64,000 nt of DNA, taken from NCBI RefSeq assembly GCF_004681185.1, contig NZ_SRIF01000014.1, forward strand, positions 1-64,000. Reading direction: 5' to 3'. This document shows, in pieces, positions 1 through 8,755 of this stretch. The translations under genes and the position numbers were made by a program. The notes under the pieces are model-generated. The model did no database searches. It saw only the letters and a list, made by a program, of their open reading frames with translations, and had not been told where the DNA came from. Position 1 is the first letter of the stretch; each line of letters starts with the position of its first letter. The stretch comes from Haloarcula amylovorans. GTDB taxonomy: Archaea > Halobacteriota > Halobacteria > Halobacteriales > Haloarculaceae.

Positions 1-1086
1 CACGACCACGACCGGCGTGTAGTAGCCCGAGAAGCGGTCGACGAACTGCTCGGTGTCGGTCTTCTTCGCCTGTGCGCCCTGCACCATCTCGATGATGCGC
101 GAGAGCGTCGAGTCGCCCGCCGTCGACGTGACTTCGACTTCGAGGTAGCCCTCCTCGTTGATCGCGCCCGCGTACACCTCGTCGCCGGCGGTCTTGTCGA
201 CGGGGACGCTCTCGCCGGTAATCGGCGACTGGTCGACCGCGCTCTCGCCCTCGACGACCGTGCCGTCCAACGGAATCTTGTCACCGGGGCGAACGACCAC
301 GGTCTCACCCACCTCCACTTCGTCGGCGGGCACCGTGACTTCCTCGCCGTCGCGCACGACGGTGGCCTCGTCGGGCGAGAGTTCCATCAGCTCGCGCAGG
401 GAGTCCCGCGCCCTGTCCATCGCGTAATCCTCGAGCAGCTCGGCGATGCTGAACAGGACGGCCAGCGTCGCCGCCTCGACGAAGTAGCCGATACCGGTCG
501 CCGCGATGATCGCCGTCCCCATCAGCAGGTCGATGTCGAGGCTTCGGTTCTTCGCGGAGTAGTACCCGCTGCGGACGACGGGGATGCCGCTGGCGGCGAC
601 AGCGCCGAGGAACAGGACGTCGGCGATGTGGAGCGGGTACTCGAGGACGCTCGCCACCGTGACGTTCTGCCCGGTGAGGAGGAACTCGAAGAGGAGGCCG
701 AGCGTGACGAACGCCGCGCCGAGCCACGTCTTCTTCGCGCGAGGACTCGTCCAGACCTCCGACGGTGGCGCGATGTCGGCGCCACCGGCCGCATCCTCTG
801 ACTCATCGTGGTCGGAATCCGACTCTCTGACGACCTCGTAGCCGGCGCCTTCGATTGCGTCGACCACATCGGCCTCGCTGATGCGGTCTGAGTCGTACGT
901 GACGTTGGCCGTACCGGTGGTCGGCTGGAGCGTGGCGTCAACGACGCCGTCGACGCGCTGGAGGCTCTTGTCGACTTTCTGGGCGCAGGACGGACAGTCC
1001 ATCTCGGGGACGACGAGGCGGGCGGTCAGCTCCCGTCGCTGCCCGCCCCCGCTCGTCTCCCCCGCTGCGTCCGGATTCTCTGTCAT
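1..1086 (-). CDS. Heavy-metal P1B-type ATPase, N-terminal part (cut by window edge)
   Basis: The reading frame is open to the first base of the window, so the phosphorylation and nucleotide-binding domains lie outside. The visible N-terminal ~360 residues have an HMA metal-binding domain with a CPSC site near residue 30, hydrophobic membrane segments, and an actuator domain with the TGES motif near residue 300. This is the order of P1B ATPases that export Zn/Cd/Pb or Cu across the membrane. The ion-selectivity motif is not visible, so the metal cannot be assigned. The ATG at 1086 lies 59 bases after the HTH-10 regulator gene on the same strand, suggesting co-transcription. Confidence 0.9.
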   Translation of the reverse strand, partial: MTENPDAAGETSGGGQRRELTARLVVPEMDCPSCAQKVDKSLQRVDGVVDATLQPTTGTANVTYDSDRISEADVVDAIEGAGYEVVRESDSDHDESEDAAGGADIAPPSEVWTSPRAKKTWLGAAFVTLGLLFEFLLTGQNVTVASVLEYPLHIADVLFLGAVAASGIPVVRSGYYSAKNRSLDIDLLMGTAIIAATGIGYFVEAATLAVLFSIAELLEDYAMDRARDSLRELMELSPDEATVVRDGEEVTVPADEVEVGETVVVRPGDKIPLDGTVVEGESAVDQSPITGESVPVDKTAGDEVYAGAINEEGYLEVEVTSTAGDSTLSRIIEMVQGAQAKKTDTEQFVDRFSGYYTPVVVV

Positions 1087-1145
1087 CACCTCACAGTAGG
1101 GGCGTCAGTTCGATAAGCCTTTGTTGGAATATTCCAAATCGAGGT

Positions 1146-1895
1146 TCAGCGTGTTGCCGGGGGATCTTCGGGCAACCGTTCGTCGGCGACGTGCTGCTTC
1201 GCCAAGTGTTCCTCCGCCCGGCGGAGTCGGTAGGTGAGCGTCGACCGCGGCACGTCGAGATGCTCGGCCAGTTCGCCGACGTCGACTTCGCGTGGGGACT
1301 CGTAGTACCCGTGTTCGACGGCTGCCCGGAGTGCGGCCTCCTGCTCCGGCGACAGACCACTTTGCGTCTCGTCGCTTCCCCCCACCGACGCAGTCGTGTC
1401 CGCGGTTCGGAGCATCTCCATCCGGGCGCAGTCCCCGACGGCGACTTCGAGGGCGTCGAAGAACGCGGCCACGTCGCCCTCTCCGGAGTGGATGAGTCGC
1501 CACGTGTAGTGGCGGCCCTCGTGACGGGTCTCGAACAACACGCTCTTGCCGAGATGGTCGCGGGCGATGTGGGGGACGGACGCGCAGGAGGGGGTGCGCT
1601 CCCAGTCGGAGTACAGGACGAGCGTGTCGTCCGTGCGGTCGAGGACGCGAGTGGTCTGTGTGGCGCCGCAGTCCTCGGTAGCCAGACAGTCGGCGTAGTA
1701 GTCGCTGGTGAGAAAGGCGTCCTCGATGGCGTCGAGTGCGTCCGGAATGCCGGTCGCGTGGTCGACTCGCCAGAGCTGCTCCGCAGTGGCGTGCAGCGAG
1801 AGCGAGCGGACGCGGGCGTCGGGGTGGTCAGCGAGGGCGTCCGCCACCCTGTTACACCCCGGCTCGTATTCGAGGGCGAAGACGAGTTCGCGCAT
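1146..1895 (-). CDS. HTH-10 (bacterio-opsin activator-like) transcriptional regulator
   Basis: A 249-residue protein. The last ~60 residues form a typical HTH-10 domain (region beginning LSPEQEAALRAAVEHGYYES, then a helix-turn-helix with STLTYRLRRAEEHL). The N-terminal ~170 residues resemble the ligand/metal-sensing part of this haloarchaeal family and contain scattered Cys (near residues 14 and 80). The ATG at 1895 is preferred over an upstream start because homologues begin with M-R-E-L-V-F-A-L-E-Y. It precedes the P-type ATPase on the same strand, so it is probably its metal-responsive regulator; that role is inferred from context. Confidence 0.8.
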   Translation of the reverse strand: MRELVFALEYEPGCNRVADALADHPDARVRSLSLHATAEQLWRVDHATGIPDALDAIEDAFLTSDYYADCLATEDCGATQTTRVLDRTDDTLVLYSDWERTPSCASVPHIARDHLGKSVLFETRHEGRHYTWRLIHSGEGDVAAFFDALEVAVGDCARMEMLRTADTTASVGGSDETQSGLSPEQEAALRAAVEHGYYESPREVDVGELAEHLDVPRSTLTYRLRRAEEHLAKQHVADERLPEDPPATR

Positions 1896-1960
1896 ACCCA
1901 CGCGTAGAGGGCGGCTGGATATAACACGTGGGCTCGGTGCTGCCATCGTGTCGACTGGAG

Positions 1961-2248
1961 TCAGATCACGTCGTCGGGGTCGTGTTCCTCCCGCATTCGC
2001 TGGGCCTCGGCGGCGTACTGCTCCTGCAGATCGGCGTCATTGACCGAGCCGAGATTGTCCGGGTCGGCGTCGACGGCGGCCGTCGTGTCGCGGACGTCGG
2101 TGAAGGAAGTGAGCGCCCGTTCTTTCCGGAAGTATCGTTCACCGTCTGGGGTTGCATAGGTGAGGATGATGAGATTCTGCTCGTCGTCGGAGTACGTCCG
2201 CTCGACGAGCCAGACGCGGACACCGTTCGAGTCGGAATCGCTGGGCAT
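1961..2248 (-). CDS. Small acidic hypothetical protein
   Basis: A 95-residue, strongly acidic soluble protein with no recognised catalytic motif. The N-terminal half looks like a small beta fold (VRVWLVERTY, NLIILTYATPDGERYFRKER), followed by an acidic helical tail. It lies 65 bases upstream of the HTH-10 gene on the same strand and may be its leader gene, but the function is unknown. Codon use and acidic composition support real coding. Confidence 0.6.
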   Translation of the reverse strand: MPSDSDSNGVRVWLVERTYSDDEQNLIILTYATPDGERYFRKERALTSFTDVRDTTAAVDADPDNLGSVNDADLQEQYAAEAQRMREEHDPDDVI

Positions 2249-2477
2249 GGCTGTTCGTTCTCTTCCGGGTCGGAAAGGGGTAGTGTTGGAAATGTGGTCG
2301 ACAGTGACTCGCTTGCTGAAAATCCCATATCTTTGTCATAGACGCGACTCCCTCATATTGTCCCGAATACAGGCGTCAGATCAAGTATGAAAAGTGCCGA
2401 ACAGAGACGAGAGGATGGATTCGAGCCGATAGAGGTGGAAACCAAGCGATTGGTAGCGTTCTACTTTCCGATACTGT

Positions 2478-2942
2478 GTGTCGTATTGGATCCTGCTGCT
2501 CCGGCTGACCGCCGGGTGGTGGATGCTCCACGCTGGCCTTGACAAAATCTGGGCGTGGCCCTTCGACGCCAGCTGGTTCGTCGGCGGAGCCGCTCAGGGC
2601 ACGATTCTCGCCCCCTTCGTCACGCCGTTCAGCGACGGCATCCTGTTGGCGTTCGTCAACGTGGCGGTACCGCTTGGGCAAACCGCCATCGGTCTCGGGC
2701 TGATACTCGGTGTCCTCACGAGGACCGCCGCCTTCTTTGGTGCCTTCATGATGCTGTTCTTCTACTTCATCAACGGCTACGGTGGCGGCTGGGCCAACGG
2801 TATGGTCACGGGTGAACTCCTTGGGATCATGGTCTTCGGAACCATTGTGGCACTTGGAGCGGGCGGCGTCCTGGCAGTCGATAACCGCCTGCGTGAGATG
2901 GAACTGTTCGAGAACACGCGATTACGGAAACTCCTCGGGTGA
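2478..2942 (+). CDS. DoxX/DoxD-family membrane protein
   Basis: A 154-residue protein with four hydrophobic segments and the DoxX-like N-terminal pattern (LLRLTAGWWMLHAGLDKIW), a large glycine-rich middle and a C-terminal membrane helix. DoxX-family proteins are often quinone-linked or partner redox enzymes; the exact role here is not known. An in-frame TAG lies just upstream, so the start must be the GTG at 2478 or later. It is followed six bases later by another membrane protein gene, giving a two-gene operon. Confidence 0.8.
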   Translation: MSYWILLLRLTAGWWMLHAGLDKIWAWPFDASWFVGGAAQGTILAPFVTPFSDGILLAFVNVAVPLGQTAIGLGLILGVLTRTAAFFGAFMMLFFYFINGYGGGWANGMVTGELLGIMVFGTIVALGAGGVLAVDNRLREMELFENTRLRKLLG

Positions 2943-2948
2943 CTACCA

Positions 2949-3236
2949 ATGAGTGACTTATCAACGGCAGACCAAATCGCCATGTACGTCGGCGGTGGCC
3001 TGGTTGTCTTGGGCGTCGTCGTGATCGGCCTGCTCGACATGCTACTGGGAGCCGGGCACCCAGTCGATAGCGAGGGAGCAATCGAACACGCTGCAGTGGT
3101 CCCCATCGACATTAGGGCGGGCATCATCCTGCTCGGCTTGGTGATTTGGGGACTCGTCGCCGTTTACAAGTTTGCCGCAGGGTCGGCACCGTCGGGATCG
3201 ACTACGGGCCAAACCCCATCCGGCATGGACGACTAG
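2949..3236 (+). CDS. Small two-helix membrane protein downstream of DoxX
   Basis: A 95-residue protein with two predicted transmembrane helices (about residues 12-34 and 55-75) separated by a polar loop containing GHPVDSEGAIEHAAVVPID, and a short Ser/Thr/Gly-rich tail. It begins six bases after the DoxX-type gene and is probably co-translated and a partner of it. No named family was recognised. Confidence 0.7.
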   Translation: MSDLSTADQIAMYVGGGLVVLGVVVIGLLDMLLGAGHPVDSEGAIEHAAVVPIDIRAGIILLGLVIWGLVAVYKFAAGSAPSGSTTGQTPSGMDD

Positions 3237-3500
3237 TTCAACAACTCAGTCCGTGGAGCCATTTGCCAGTTAACTTTTCGCGTTGCTCGCACTAACGTCC
3301 ATCTGATGCACCTAAACGTGAAGACAAACACGATTTTTAGGAGTAGCCCTGTCGTTTCTTGGTTTTCCTTCTGGTCAGTACGCGCGCTTTATTCAGCAGA
3401 ACGAACTTAACACTCTTTGGTTTGGTAGAAGAAACGGGGATTAATACGCAATTAGAATTTCCGAATTTAAGACTGAAATTAGTATATTACAAATAATATT

Positions 3501-4499
3501 TCAATATAGCCTTGACTTCCGATTCTGGTTTGTCTTTCGAAGAAAGGTGTACGGGTGTTTTTTCAATTCAGCTGTCCTTCGGTTAATCGTTAGAACGGGG
3601 TAATCTGCTTCCTCGATCACTTGAGCTGCGACGCTTCCCTGTAATAGCCGACGAATGCCAGTCAATCCTCGTGTCCCCATTGTAACAAGGTCGATGTCAG
3701 TCACCTCAGTGTATTTGAGAATCTCCTGCTGAGGTTGACCAAAGCTCAACGTAGTTCGGACAGGAACGTCCAAGGTCGCTGCCTTCTCCGTAATGTCCTC
3801 CAAGAGCCGAGTTCCCCGCTGTTCCCAAGAGTCAGTGACCTCTTCCCACGTGAATCCAGGCCGACTCGAATAGGACTGTTCGGAAATGATAAAAAGTCCA
3901 TGTAGGGTTGCATCATACCGTTTAGCAATTTGTAGCCCATGTTTGAAGGCCACAGATGCCTCGTCGTATCCATCCGTAGGCACGAGAATATCTGTGAACT
4001 GACTAGTAGATAACTCTCCTACCGGATCAGAGGGATCCATATCAGGTATCGTCAAGACAGGAAGAGAGATATTTTGAATGATGTGGCTGGAGACGTCTCT
4101 CCGGAGAATTCGTGCTAATCTAGTCTGTGTAGGTTTCTGGTGGACAAGCAAATCGATATCATTCTCCTCAGCGTATTCCCGAATAACACCTGGAGAGTGC
4201 CCACTATCCACTGCTGGTATCACATTGAGTCCGAGCGAGTGGGCCTGATCCACCACGGGTTCAATTACCGCTGCTGCGTCCCATTCCTCTTGTTTAGTGA
4301 CTTGATCGGATTCCACCTCCGTGCGTTCCTCATCTTGAATATATAACACGTGGAGAGCCGCATCATACGTTTCTGCAAGTGATAGGCCATATTGGACCAC
4401 TGAGTCCCTTATATCAGCTCCGTAGAGTGGAATGAGGATCTGGTTGTACAGGTTGATGTCCGCACCTTCTCGAACTTCTAGATGGCTGGGGGAGTTCAT
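3501..4499 (-). CDS. Tandem universal stress protein (UspA x2)
   Basis: A 332-residue protein made of two UspA domains. Domain 1 (about 18-150) starts NQILIPLYGADIRDS. Domain 2 (about 165-310) starts FTDILVPTDGYDEAS and ends with the ATP-binding signature region GTRGLTGIRRLLQGSVA followed by VIEEADYPVLTI. Domain 1 lacks a clear G-x2-G-x9-G signature, so probably only domain 2 binds nucleotide. A stress or metal-response role is inferred. This gene is visibly less GC-rich than its neighbours. Confidence 0.9.
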   Translation of the reverse strand: MNSPSHLEVREGADINLYNQILIPLYGADIRDSVVQYGLSLAETYDAALHVLYIQDEERTEVESDQVTKQEEWDAAAVIEPVVDQAHSLGLNVIPAVDSGHSPGVIREYAEENDIDLLVHQKPTQTRLARILRRDVSSHIIQNISLPVLTIPDMDPSDPVGELSTSQFTDILVPTDGYDEASVAFKHGLQIAKRYDATLHGLFIISEQSYSSRPGFTWEEVTDSWEQRGTRLLEDITEKAATLDVPVRTTLSFGQPQQEILKYTEVTDIDLVTMGTRGLTGIRRLLQGSVAAQVIEEADYPVLTINRRTAELKKHPYTFLRKTNQNRKSRLY

Positions 4500-4955
4500 A
4501 CATATCTATACGTAACGACGATTTACCGTGCTTTCTGTTAAGAATCGAAACCGGGAGAACAGTCTCTGGGGTGGTGACTTGAGGCTTTTATCGCAAGTAA
4601 CTCGCTATAGCACGTCTATTTCGAAAAGAGTGGAGACGTCGTTTGGAGTCGCATCAGTTCGACGAGAGCGTATTTCCCACAGTTTCGAGGAGTGAAGTGT
4701 CGGAGTCGGTGCGACGAGTCATGCTCTGGGTCATGTTGGGCGCAATTTAAGGCCGATATGCTCGTTGACGGAAAACCGTCACGGCAGCACCCTCGACCGA
4801 TGAGGGTCGCCACATAGAGACGAATACGGGACTCTGACCTTTGGGGTTTCCTCCTCAGAACTGAAAGTCACCTTCCCCGTCGTGCTTGAATCCGTTCTCA
4901 ATACACAGGAAAGGTCGACGTACAATTGAATACTTCCGAGCCAAGTGACGAGCAT
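4500..4955. other. Intergenic region without a confident gene
   Basis: A moderately AT-rich 456-base stretch. An open frame on each strand near 4612-4815 gives a Cys-rich peptide without a good start, codon bias or recognised family. It may be an old remnant. The last ~60 bases should hold the promoter of the DUF411 gene. Nothing else is visible. Confidence 0.4.
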
Positions 4956-5450
4956 ATGGAACGGGCCGTAACTCGTCGCGAACTACTACGGGTCGGTGCG
5001 ACGACAGTCGCACTCGGAACCGCCGGTTGTTTGGGGTCATCGAGTGGGGATGAGTGGGATATCGAGGGAACGCTAGCGGTGACGAACGCCCAACAATACA
5101 GTTCACCAGGCTGTAGCTGTTGTGGAAAATATGCGTCGTACCTGCGGGAACAGCTCGACACGACGCTCGGGGAAACCGAAACCGAGGACGTGACGGATCT
5201 CAAGCGCCAACACGGTATTCCATCGGATCTACAGAGCTGTCACACACTCGTCCTCGACGAGTACGTCGTCGAAGGACATGTTCCTGCCGAGGTTATCGCG
5301 ACGATGCTCGAGGAAGAGCCGGCGATTGACGGCATCGCGTTGCCCGGGATGCCGGCTGGATCGCCGGGGATGGGCGGGACGAAGTCCGACACATTCACCG
5401 TCTACAAACTCGGCGGCGGAAAGACAGGTGACGTGTACACCGAGATCTGA
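4956..5450 (+). CDS. DUF411-family exported metal-binding protein
   Basis: A 164-residue protein beginning at the ATG at 4956. It has an N-terminal Tat-type signal (TRRELLRVGATTVALGTAGC) with a lipobox-like Cys, so it is probably a secreted lipoprotein. The mature part matches DUF411: a CSCC-G-K-Y thiol cluster, SCHT, EGHVPAEVIATML, and GMPAGSPGMGG. This family is usually found with copper-resistance genes. It starts a plus-strand run (hypothetical, methyltransferase, YHS) upstream of a TRASH-domain regulator, which supports a copper role by context. Confidence 0.85.
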   Translation: MERAVTRRELLRVGATTVALGTAGCLGSSSGDEWDIEGTLAVTNAQQYSSPGCSCCGKYASYLREQLDTTLGETETEDVTDLKRQHGIPSDLQSCHTLVLDEYVVEGHVPAEVIATMLEEEPAIDGIALPGMPAGSPGMGGTKSDTFTVYKLGGGKTGDVYTEI

Positions 5451-5502
5451 ACAGAGAACATCTGGTCAAGATACTTTGGGACGGCAGTCGACAGCCTGAA
5501 CG

Positions 5503-5874
5503 ATGATTCGACGACTCCTCCATGGCCTCGGGTATGTGTTCGCGTACGTACTTTTCCTTGGCGCGAATACGCCGGACTCGGTCGTCACCCGTCTTCGTAT
5601 CGCGTATCGTCTTGTCGGTGTCCGGATCGTCGAGACGCCACAGATCGATTCGGTCGAACGGACGATCTTCCTGTGTCCGTACCGAAATCTGGGCGCCACT
5701 TGGTTCGGGGAGAAGTGGATTTGTCATGACATCCTAGACCGCGTGGACGACGGCTACGTGACGTATCTCCGGCGGCACAAGGGAATCGACTACCAGCGTC
5801 CTCGCGGGTGTGCCGACCTCGCGTACTGCGACGAATCCGAGTACTGCTATTCGGAGGTTTCCGAACTCGAGTAG
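5503..5874 (+). CDS. Small Cys-containing hypothetical protein
   Basis: A 123-residue protein with an N-terminal hydrophobic stretch (GLGYVFAYVLFLGANTP), a central FLCPYRNLG segment, WICHDILDRVDDGYVTYLRR, and a C-terminal Cys cluster (RGCADLAYCDESEYCYSE). The Cys spacing could bind metal or a cluster, but no family was recognised. It ends eight bases before the start of the methyltransferase gene, consistent with one operon. Confidence 0.65.
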   Translation: MIRRLLHGLGYVFAYVLFLGANTPDSVVTRLRIAYRLVGVRIVETPQIDSVERTIFLCPYRNLGATWFGEKWICHDILDRVDDGYVTYLRRHKGIDYQRPRGCADLAYCDESEYCYSEVSELE

Positions 5875-5881
5875 GTGGCCG

Positions 5882-6763
5882 ATGGATCAGAGTACTCTCC
5901 GCCACCGAATCACCGACCAGTTTTCTTACCGCGGCGAGCGAGCCGATATCTGGCGGGCGTTCGACCTCCTGTTCGATACTGACGAGTTCCTCAATCTCGG
6001 CTACTCGGAGTGGTACCAGCCACATATAGCCGGTTCGAGTCAACGTCGCCTCGTCACGGAAGTCGGCTCAAGGGTCGCGTCGCATCTACCCACAACCGAC
6101 GGAGTGCGCCTCCTCGATGTCGGCTGCGGTCGGGGGGGTCCAGCCCTCCACCTCGCCTATCAGTTCGGCTTCAACGTCACTGGTGTCGACCTCGTTCCGT
6201 ACAACATCCAGATGGCAACCGAGAACGCACGGGGTAAGCACCTCGATTCCGAGTTCATCATCGGTGACGCGACACAACTCCCGTTTACCAGGGACTCGTT
6301 TACCGCGTGTACAGCCATCGACGCACTCGTATACCTCCCCGAGCGGAATCGCGTTTTCGCTACAGTCGCAGATACCCTCGAACCCGAGGGGGTTCTCGTA
6401 GTCTCCGATCTCGTGATGCAGTCAGACGTGACTGAAACGGAACGGAGATTGGTCGATTCATTTGCGGATGCGTGGGATATGCCGTCCTTGGGTACTGTTG
6501 AAGGATACAAAGCTGCTCTCGACGAGACGAGCTTTGAGCTCAAAGCGGTCGAAGATATCACGAAACACAGCGTCGGACGCTTCCGAAAGTGGACGACGCT
6601 GTACCTCCAGCTACTCACGAGCCCGCTCCGGGCTCTCATTGAACGACTGTTAGGAGCGTATGATCTCGATCCCCCAGCGATTACTGAGCAGGTACGGAAG
6701 GCTCACCACGCGCTGCCGTTCCTGCGACACGTTATCTTCGTTGCGGAACTAGAGACTACTTGA
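5882..6763 (+). CDS. Class I SAM-dependent methyltransferase
   Basis: A 293-residue protein. The SAM-binding motif I is LLDVGCGRGGPALHLAYQFG near residue 80, followed by motif II (VTGVDLVPYNI), the GDATQLPF acidic loop and a post-motif DALVYLP region. It resembles the small-molecule methyltransferases of the UbiE/SAM-MT_11 type; the substrate cannot be read. The ATG at 5882 fits the upstream gene end at 5874 and the family start better than the long upstream extension. Confidence 0.8.
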   Translation: MDQSTLRHRITDQFSYRGERADIWRAFDLLFDTDEFLNLGYSEWYQPHIAGSSQRRLVTEVGSRVASHLPTTDGVRLLDVGCGRGGPALHLAYQFGFNVTGVDLVPYNIQMATENARGKHLDSEFIIGDATQLPFTRDSFTACTAIDALVYLPERNRVFATVADTLEPEGVLVVSDLVMQSDVTETERRLVDSFADAWDMPSLGTVEGYKAALDETSFELKAVEDITKHSVGRFRKWTTLYLQLLTSPLRALIERLLGAYDLDPPAITEQVRKAHHALPFLRHVIFVAELETT

Positions 6764-7112
6764 CTGCTACTTGCACGGCGCAAGAAAGAATCGGATCGTC
6801 ACGTCGACGCTTGAGCATCCACGAATTTGGATGGACCTGTGGGGTCTTCACTGCTCGTGATTGTCGTGTGGTGGATCGTGACCCATAGGTTTAGAATTGG
6901 TTCAGACTCCAGTATTTATATAGGACACAGATAGGAATCCGTTGGTATACTCGAACGATAGTTCGGGATTGTGAGGTACTAACCGTTGATTGTGGAGTCA
7001 GAAAAGCCAAACCGTGCAGCACGGCTCAAATCGCTATGTATCCCGACTTTGGATTGCTAAGAACAAATTGCTTGATTCAGGCCCTCGTACCATTGATGTG
7101 GGGTGAAACCGA
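6764..7112. other. Intergenic region with a likely promoter
   Basis: No convincing protein gene. The middle contains an archaeal TATA-like tract (TATTTATATAGG near 6911-6922) and a short dyad CGAAC-GATA-GTTCG near 6952-6965. These may serve the YHS gene at 7113, though the distance is long. The last ~100 bases contain an open frame without codon bias. Confidence 0.35.
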
Positions 7113-7253
7113 ATGGCAACTGATCCAGTCTGTGGAATGGACGTCGATGAAAGTGATCCGGCGGCCACAGCTGAGTACGACGGTCAGACGTACTACTTCT
7201 GTGCCGAGGGCTGCAAGGAGACGTTCACCTCGACACCGGAGGAGTACGTCTAA
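7113..7253 (+). CDS. 46-residue YHS-domain metal-binding protein
   Basis: A single YHS module: start MATDPVCGMDV, middle YYFCAEGCKETF, end TPEEYV. The conserved Cys (DPVCGM and FCAEGC) bind metal in this family. The protein is only the domain, with nothing added. The start ATG follows a purine-rich GGGTGAAACCGA. It sits 59 bases upstream of an AsnC-TRASH regulator, so it may be a copper-handling or copper-presenting partner. The role is inferred from context. Confidence 0.8.
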   Translation: MATDPVCGMDVDESDPAATAEYDGQTYYFCAEGCKETFTSTPEEYV

Positions 7254-7312
7254 CCGTCACACCCCACACCTGCGTCGTAGCTCCCCCACACCCACCCCCA
7301 TTCCGCCTTTCG

Positions 7313-7915
7313 ATGACCCAACCAGAACTTGACGACACGGATCGCGAAATCCTCCGTCTTTTAGCGGAGAACGCGAGACGACCCTACAGCACTATTGCTG
7401 AGGCTGTAAATCTTTCACCCCCGTCCGTTTCAGCACGCGTCCGTCAGTTGGAGCAAGAAGATGTCATTCGTCGATTCACCGTTGATCTCGACCTCACACA
7501 GTACGAAAACCGGATACACGTCATGGTACGCCTCCAGCCTGAGCTCGGAAAGACGGATTCTCTTCGAGAATCGATCCTCGAGACCCCAGCCGTAGAACAC
7601 GTATTCACAACTGCGGAGGGCGAAATCGTAGCTGTTGCGACGCCGCCGCGGAATACAGTCGGAAACTGGGCGCAGCAATATCTACCACTGACTGACGTGC
7701 GGCGATACGACGTACAACTGCTGTCGAACGCTGCTCAATCAGCGTATGCCGAGGGGACTGAATCCGCACTCAAATGTGCAAATTGCGGAACCACTGTCGG
7801 TGAAGACGGACTAGCCACCCGTGTCGGTGGTTCACTCCAGCAGTTTTGCAGTGAGAACTGTGAAACAACGTATAGGGAACAGTATACAGAAAGTCAAGAG
7901 AAATCTGATGCTTAG
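7313..7915 (+). CDS. Lrp/AsnC-type regulator with C-terminal TRASH domain
   Basis: A 200-residue regulator. Residues ~5-60 are an AsnC-type helix-turn-helix (LDDTDREILRLLAENARRPY, then SVSARVRQLEQEDVI). The centre is a short ligand/oligomerisation region, and residues ~153-190 form a TRASH metal-sensing zinc-finger-like domain (LKCANCG, then QFCSENCETTY). In haloarchaea this architecture controls copper efflux. It lies between a YHS protein and an ABC transporter on the same strand, which it may regulate. Confidence 0.85.
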   Translation: MTQPELDDTDREILRLLAENARRPYSTIAEAVNLSPPSVSARVRQLEQEDVIRRFTVDLDLTQYENRIHVMVRLQPELGKTDSLRESILETPAVEHVFTTAEGEIVAVATPPRNTVGNWAQQYLPLTDVRRYDVQLLSNAAQSAYAEGTESALKCANCGTTVGEDGLATRVGGSLQQFCSENCETTYREQYTESQEKSDA

Positions 7916-8023
7916 AGTCTAGCATTAGCTGTATACTCAATTCCTGATTGCTTACGAGTTTGCTGCAAATAGTTTTGATTTGAAACAGTAATCGCAGTGA
8001 ATTAGAAGCGTGTGTATACACCT

Positions 8024-8755
8024 ATGGAAGCGTCCACAACCACCAAAGGAGAAGCTACAAGCAACAAGGTACTCGTCCGTGCTAATGAGATTGAAAAAAC
8101 GTACGGATCGAGTTTTCCATTTACGCGGTCAGTGACCGTCCTCACCGATGCCGATCTCGAAATTCGGACGGGGGAAATCGTCGGGATCGTCGGCGCGAAC
8201 GGGTCGGGCAAATCCACGCTCATGAACATCCTCGTCGGTGTCCTCGAACAGGATTCCGGAACAGTCGAACGGACGGGAACCGTTGGCTGGTGTCCACAGG
8301 AACCACTGCTTTACGACCGCTTGACGGTCGGAGAGACGTTCCGACTGTTCGGTTCCGGATACGGAATGACCGCCGAAGAAATCGACGAGGCCAAACACCG
8401 CTTGGCGTCGAAACTCGATTTCGAGCAGTACCTTGACTACCGAATCGACCAACTCAGTGGTGGAAACCGGCAGAAAATCAATCTCAGTATCGCCCTGATG
8501 CACGATCCGGACGTCCTCATGCTGGACGAGCCCTACACTGGATTCGACTGGGAAACGTATCTCACGTTCTGGGATCTCGCCGAGGAACTCGCTGCCGACG
8601 GAACAGCTGTCACGATGATTTCACACCTGATCGAAGAGCAAAGTCGTCTCGACCGCATCTATGAGGTTCGTGACGGACAGGTCTACGACGTGACTGACCA
8701 GGAAGGCGAGACTGATGCAACGGCCAGTGAACGGGGGGAAGAGACCGATGAATAG
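8024..8755 (+). CDS. ABC transporter ATP-binding protein
   Basis: A 243-residue nucleotide-binding subunit. Walker A is GANGSGKST near residue 67, the Q-loop is GWCPQEPLLYD, the signature motif is LSGGNRQKI, Walker B is VLMLDEPYTG, and the switch His is in MISHLIEE. ATG 8024 is preferred to the GTG at 8012. It overlaps the first permease gene by eight bases. It is part of an ABC-2 type transporter next to a copper-type regulator; the substrate is unknown. A NosFY-like or export role is possible. Confidence 0.9.
   Translation: MEASTTTKGEATSNKVLVRANEIEKTYGSSFPFTRSVTVLTDADLEIRTGEIVGIVGANGSGKSTLMNILVGVLEQDSGTVERTGTVGWCPQEPLLYDRLTVGETFRLFGSGYGMTAEEIDEAKHRLASKLDFEQYLDYRIDQLSGGNRQKINLSIALMHDPDVLMLDEPYTGFDWETYLTFWDLAEELAADGTAVTMISHLIEEQSRLDRIYEVRDGQVYDVTDQEGETDATASERGEETDE

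Noticed and set aside
4616..4813. Minus-strand 65-codon frame and the opposing plus-strand Cys-rich frame
   Set aside because: No acidic haloarchaeal bias, no recognised family and no convincing start on either strand; treated as intergenic or an old remnant.
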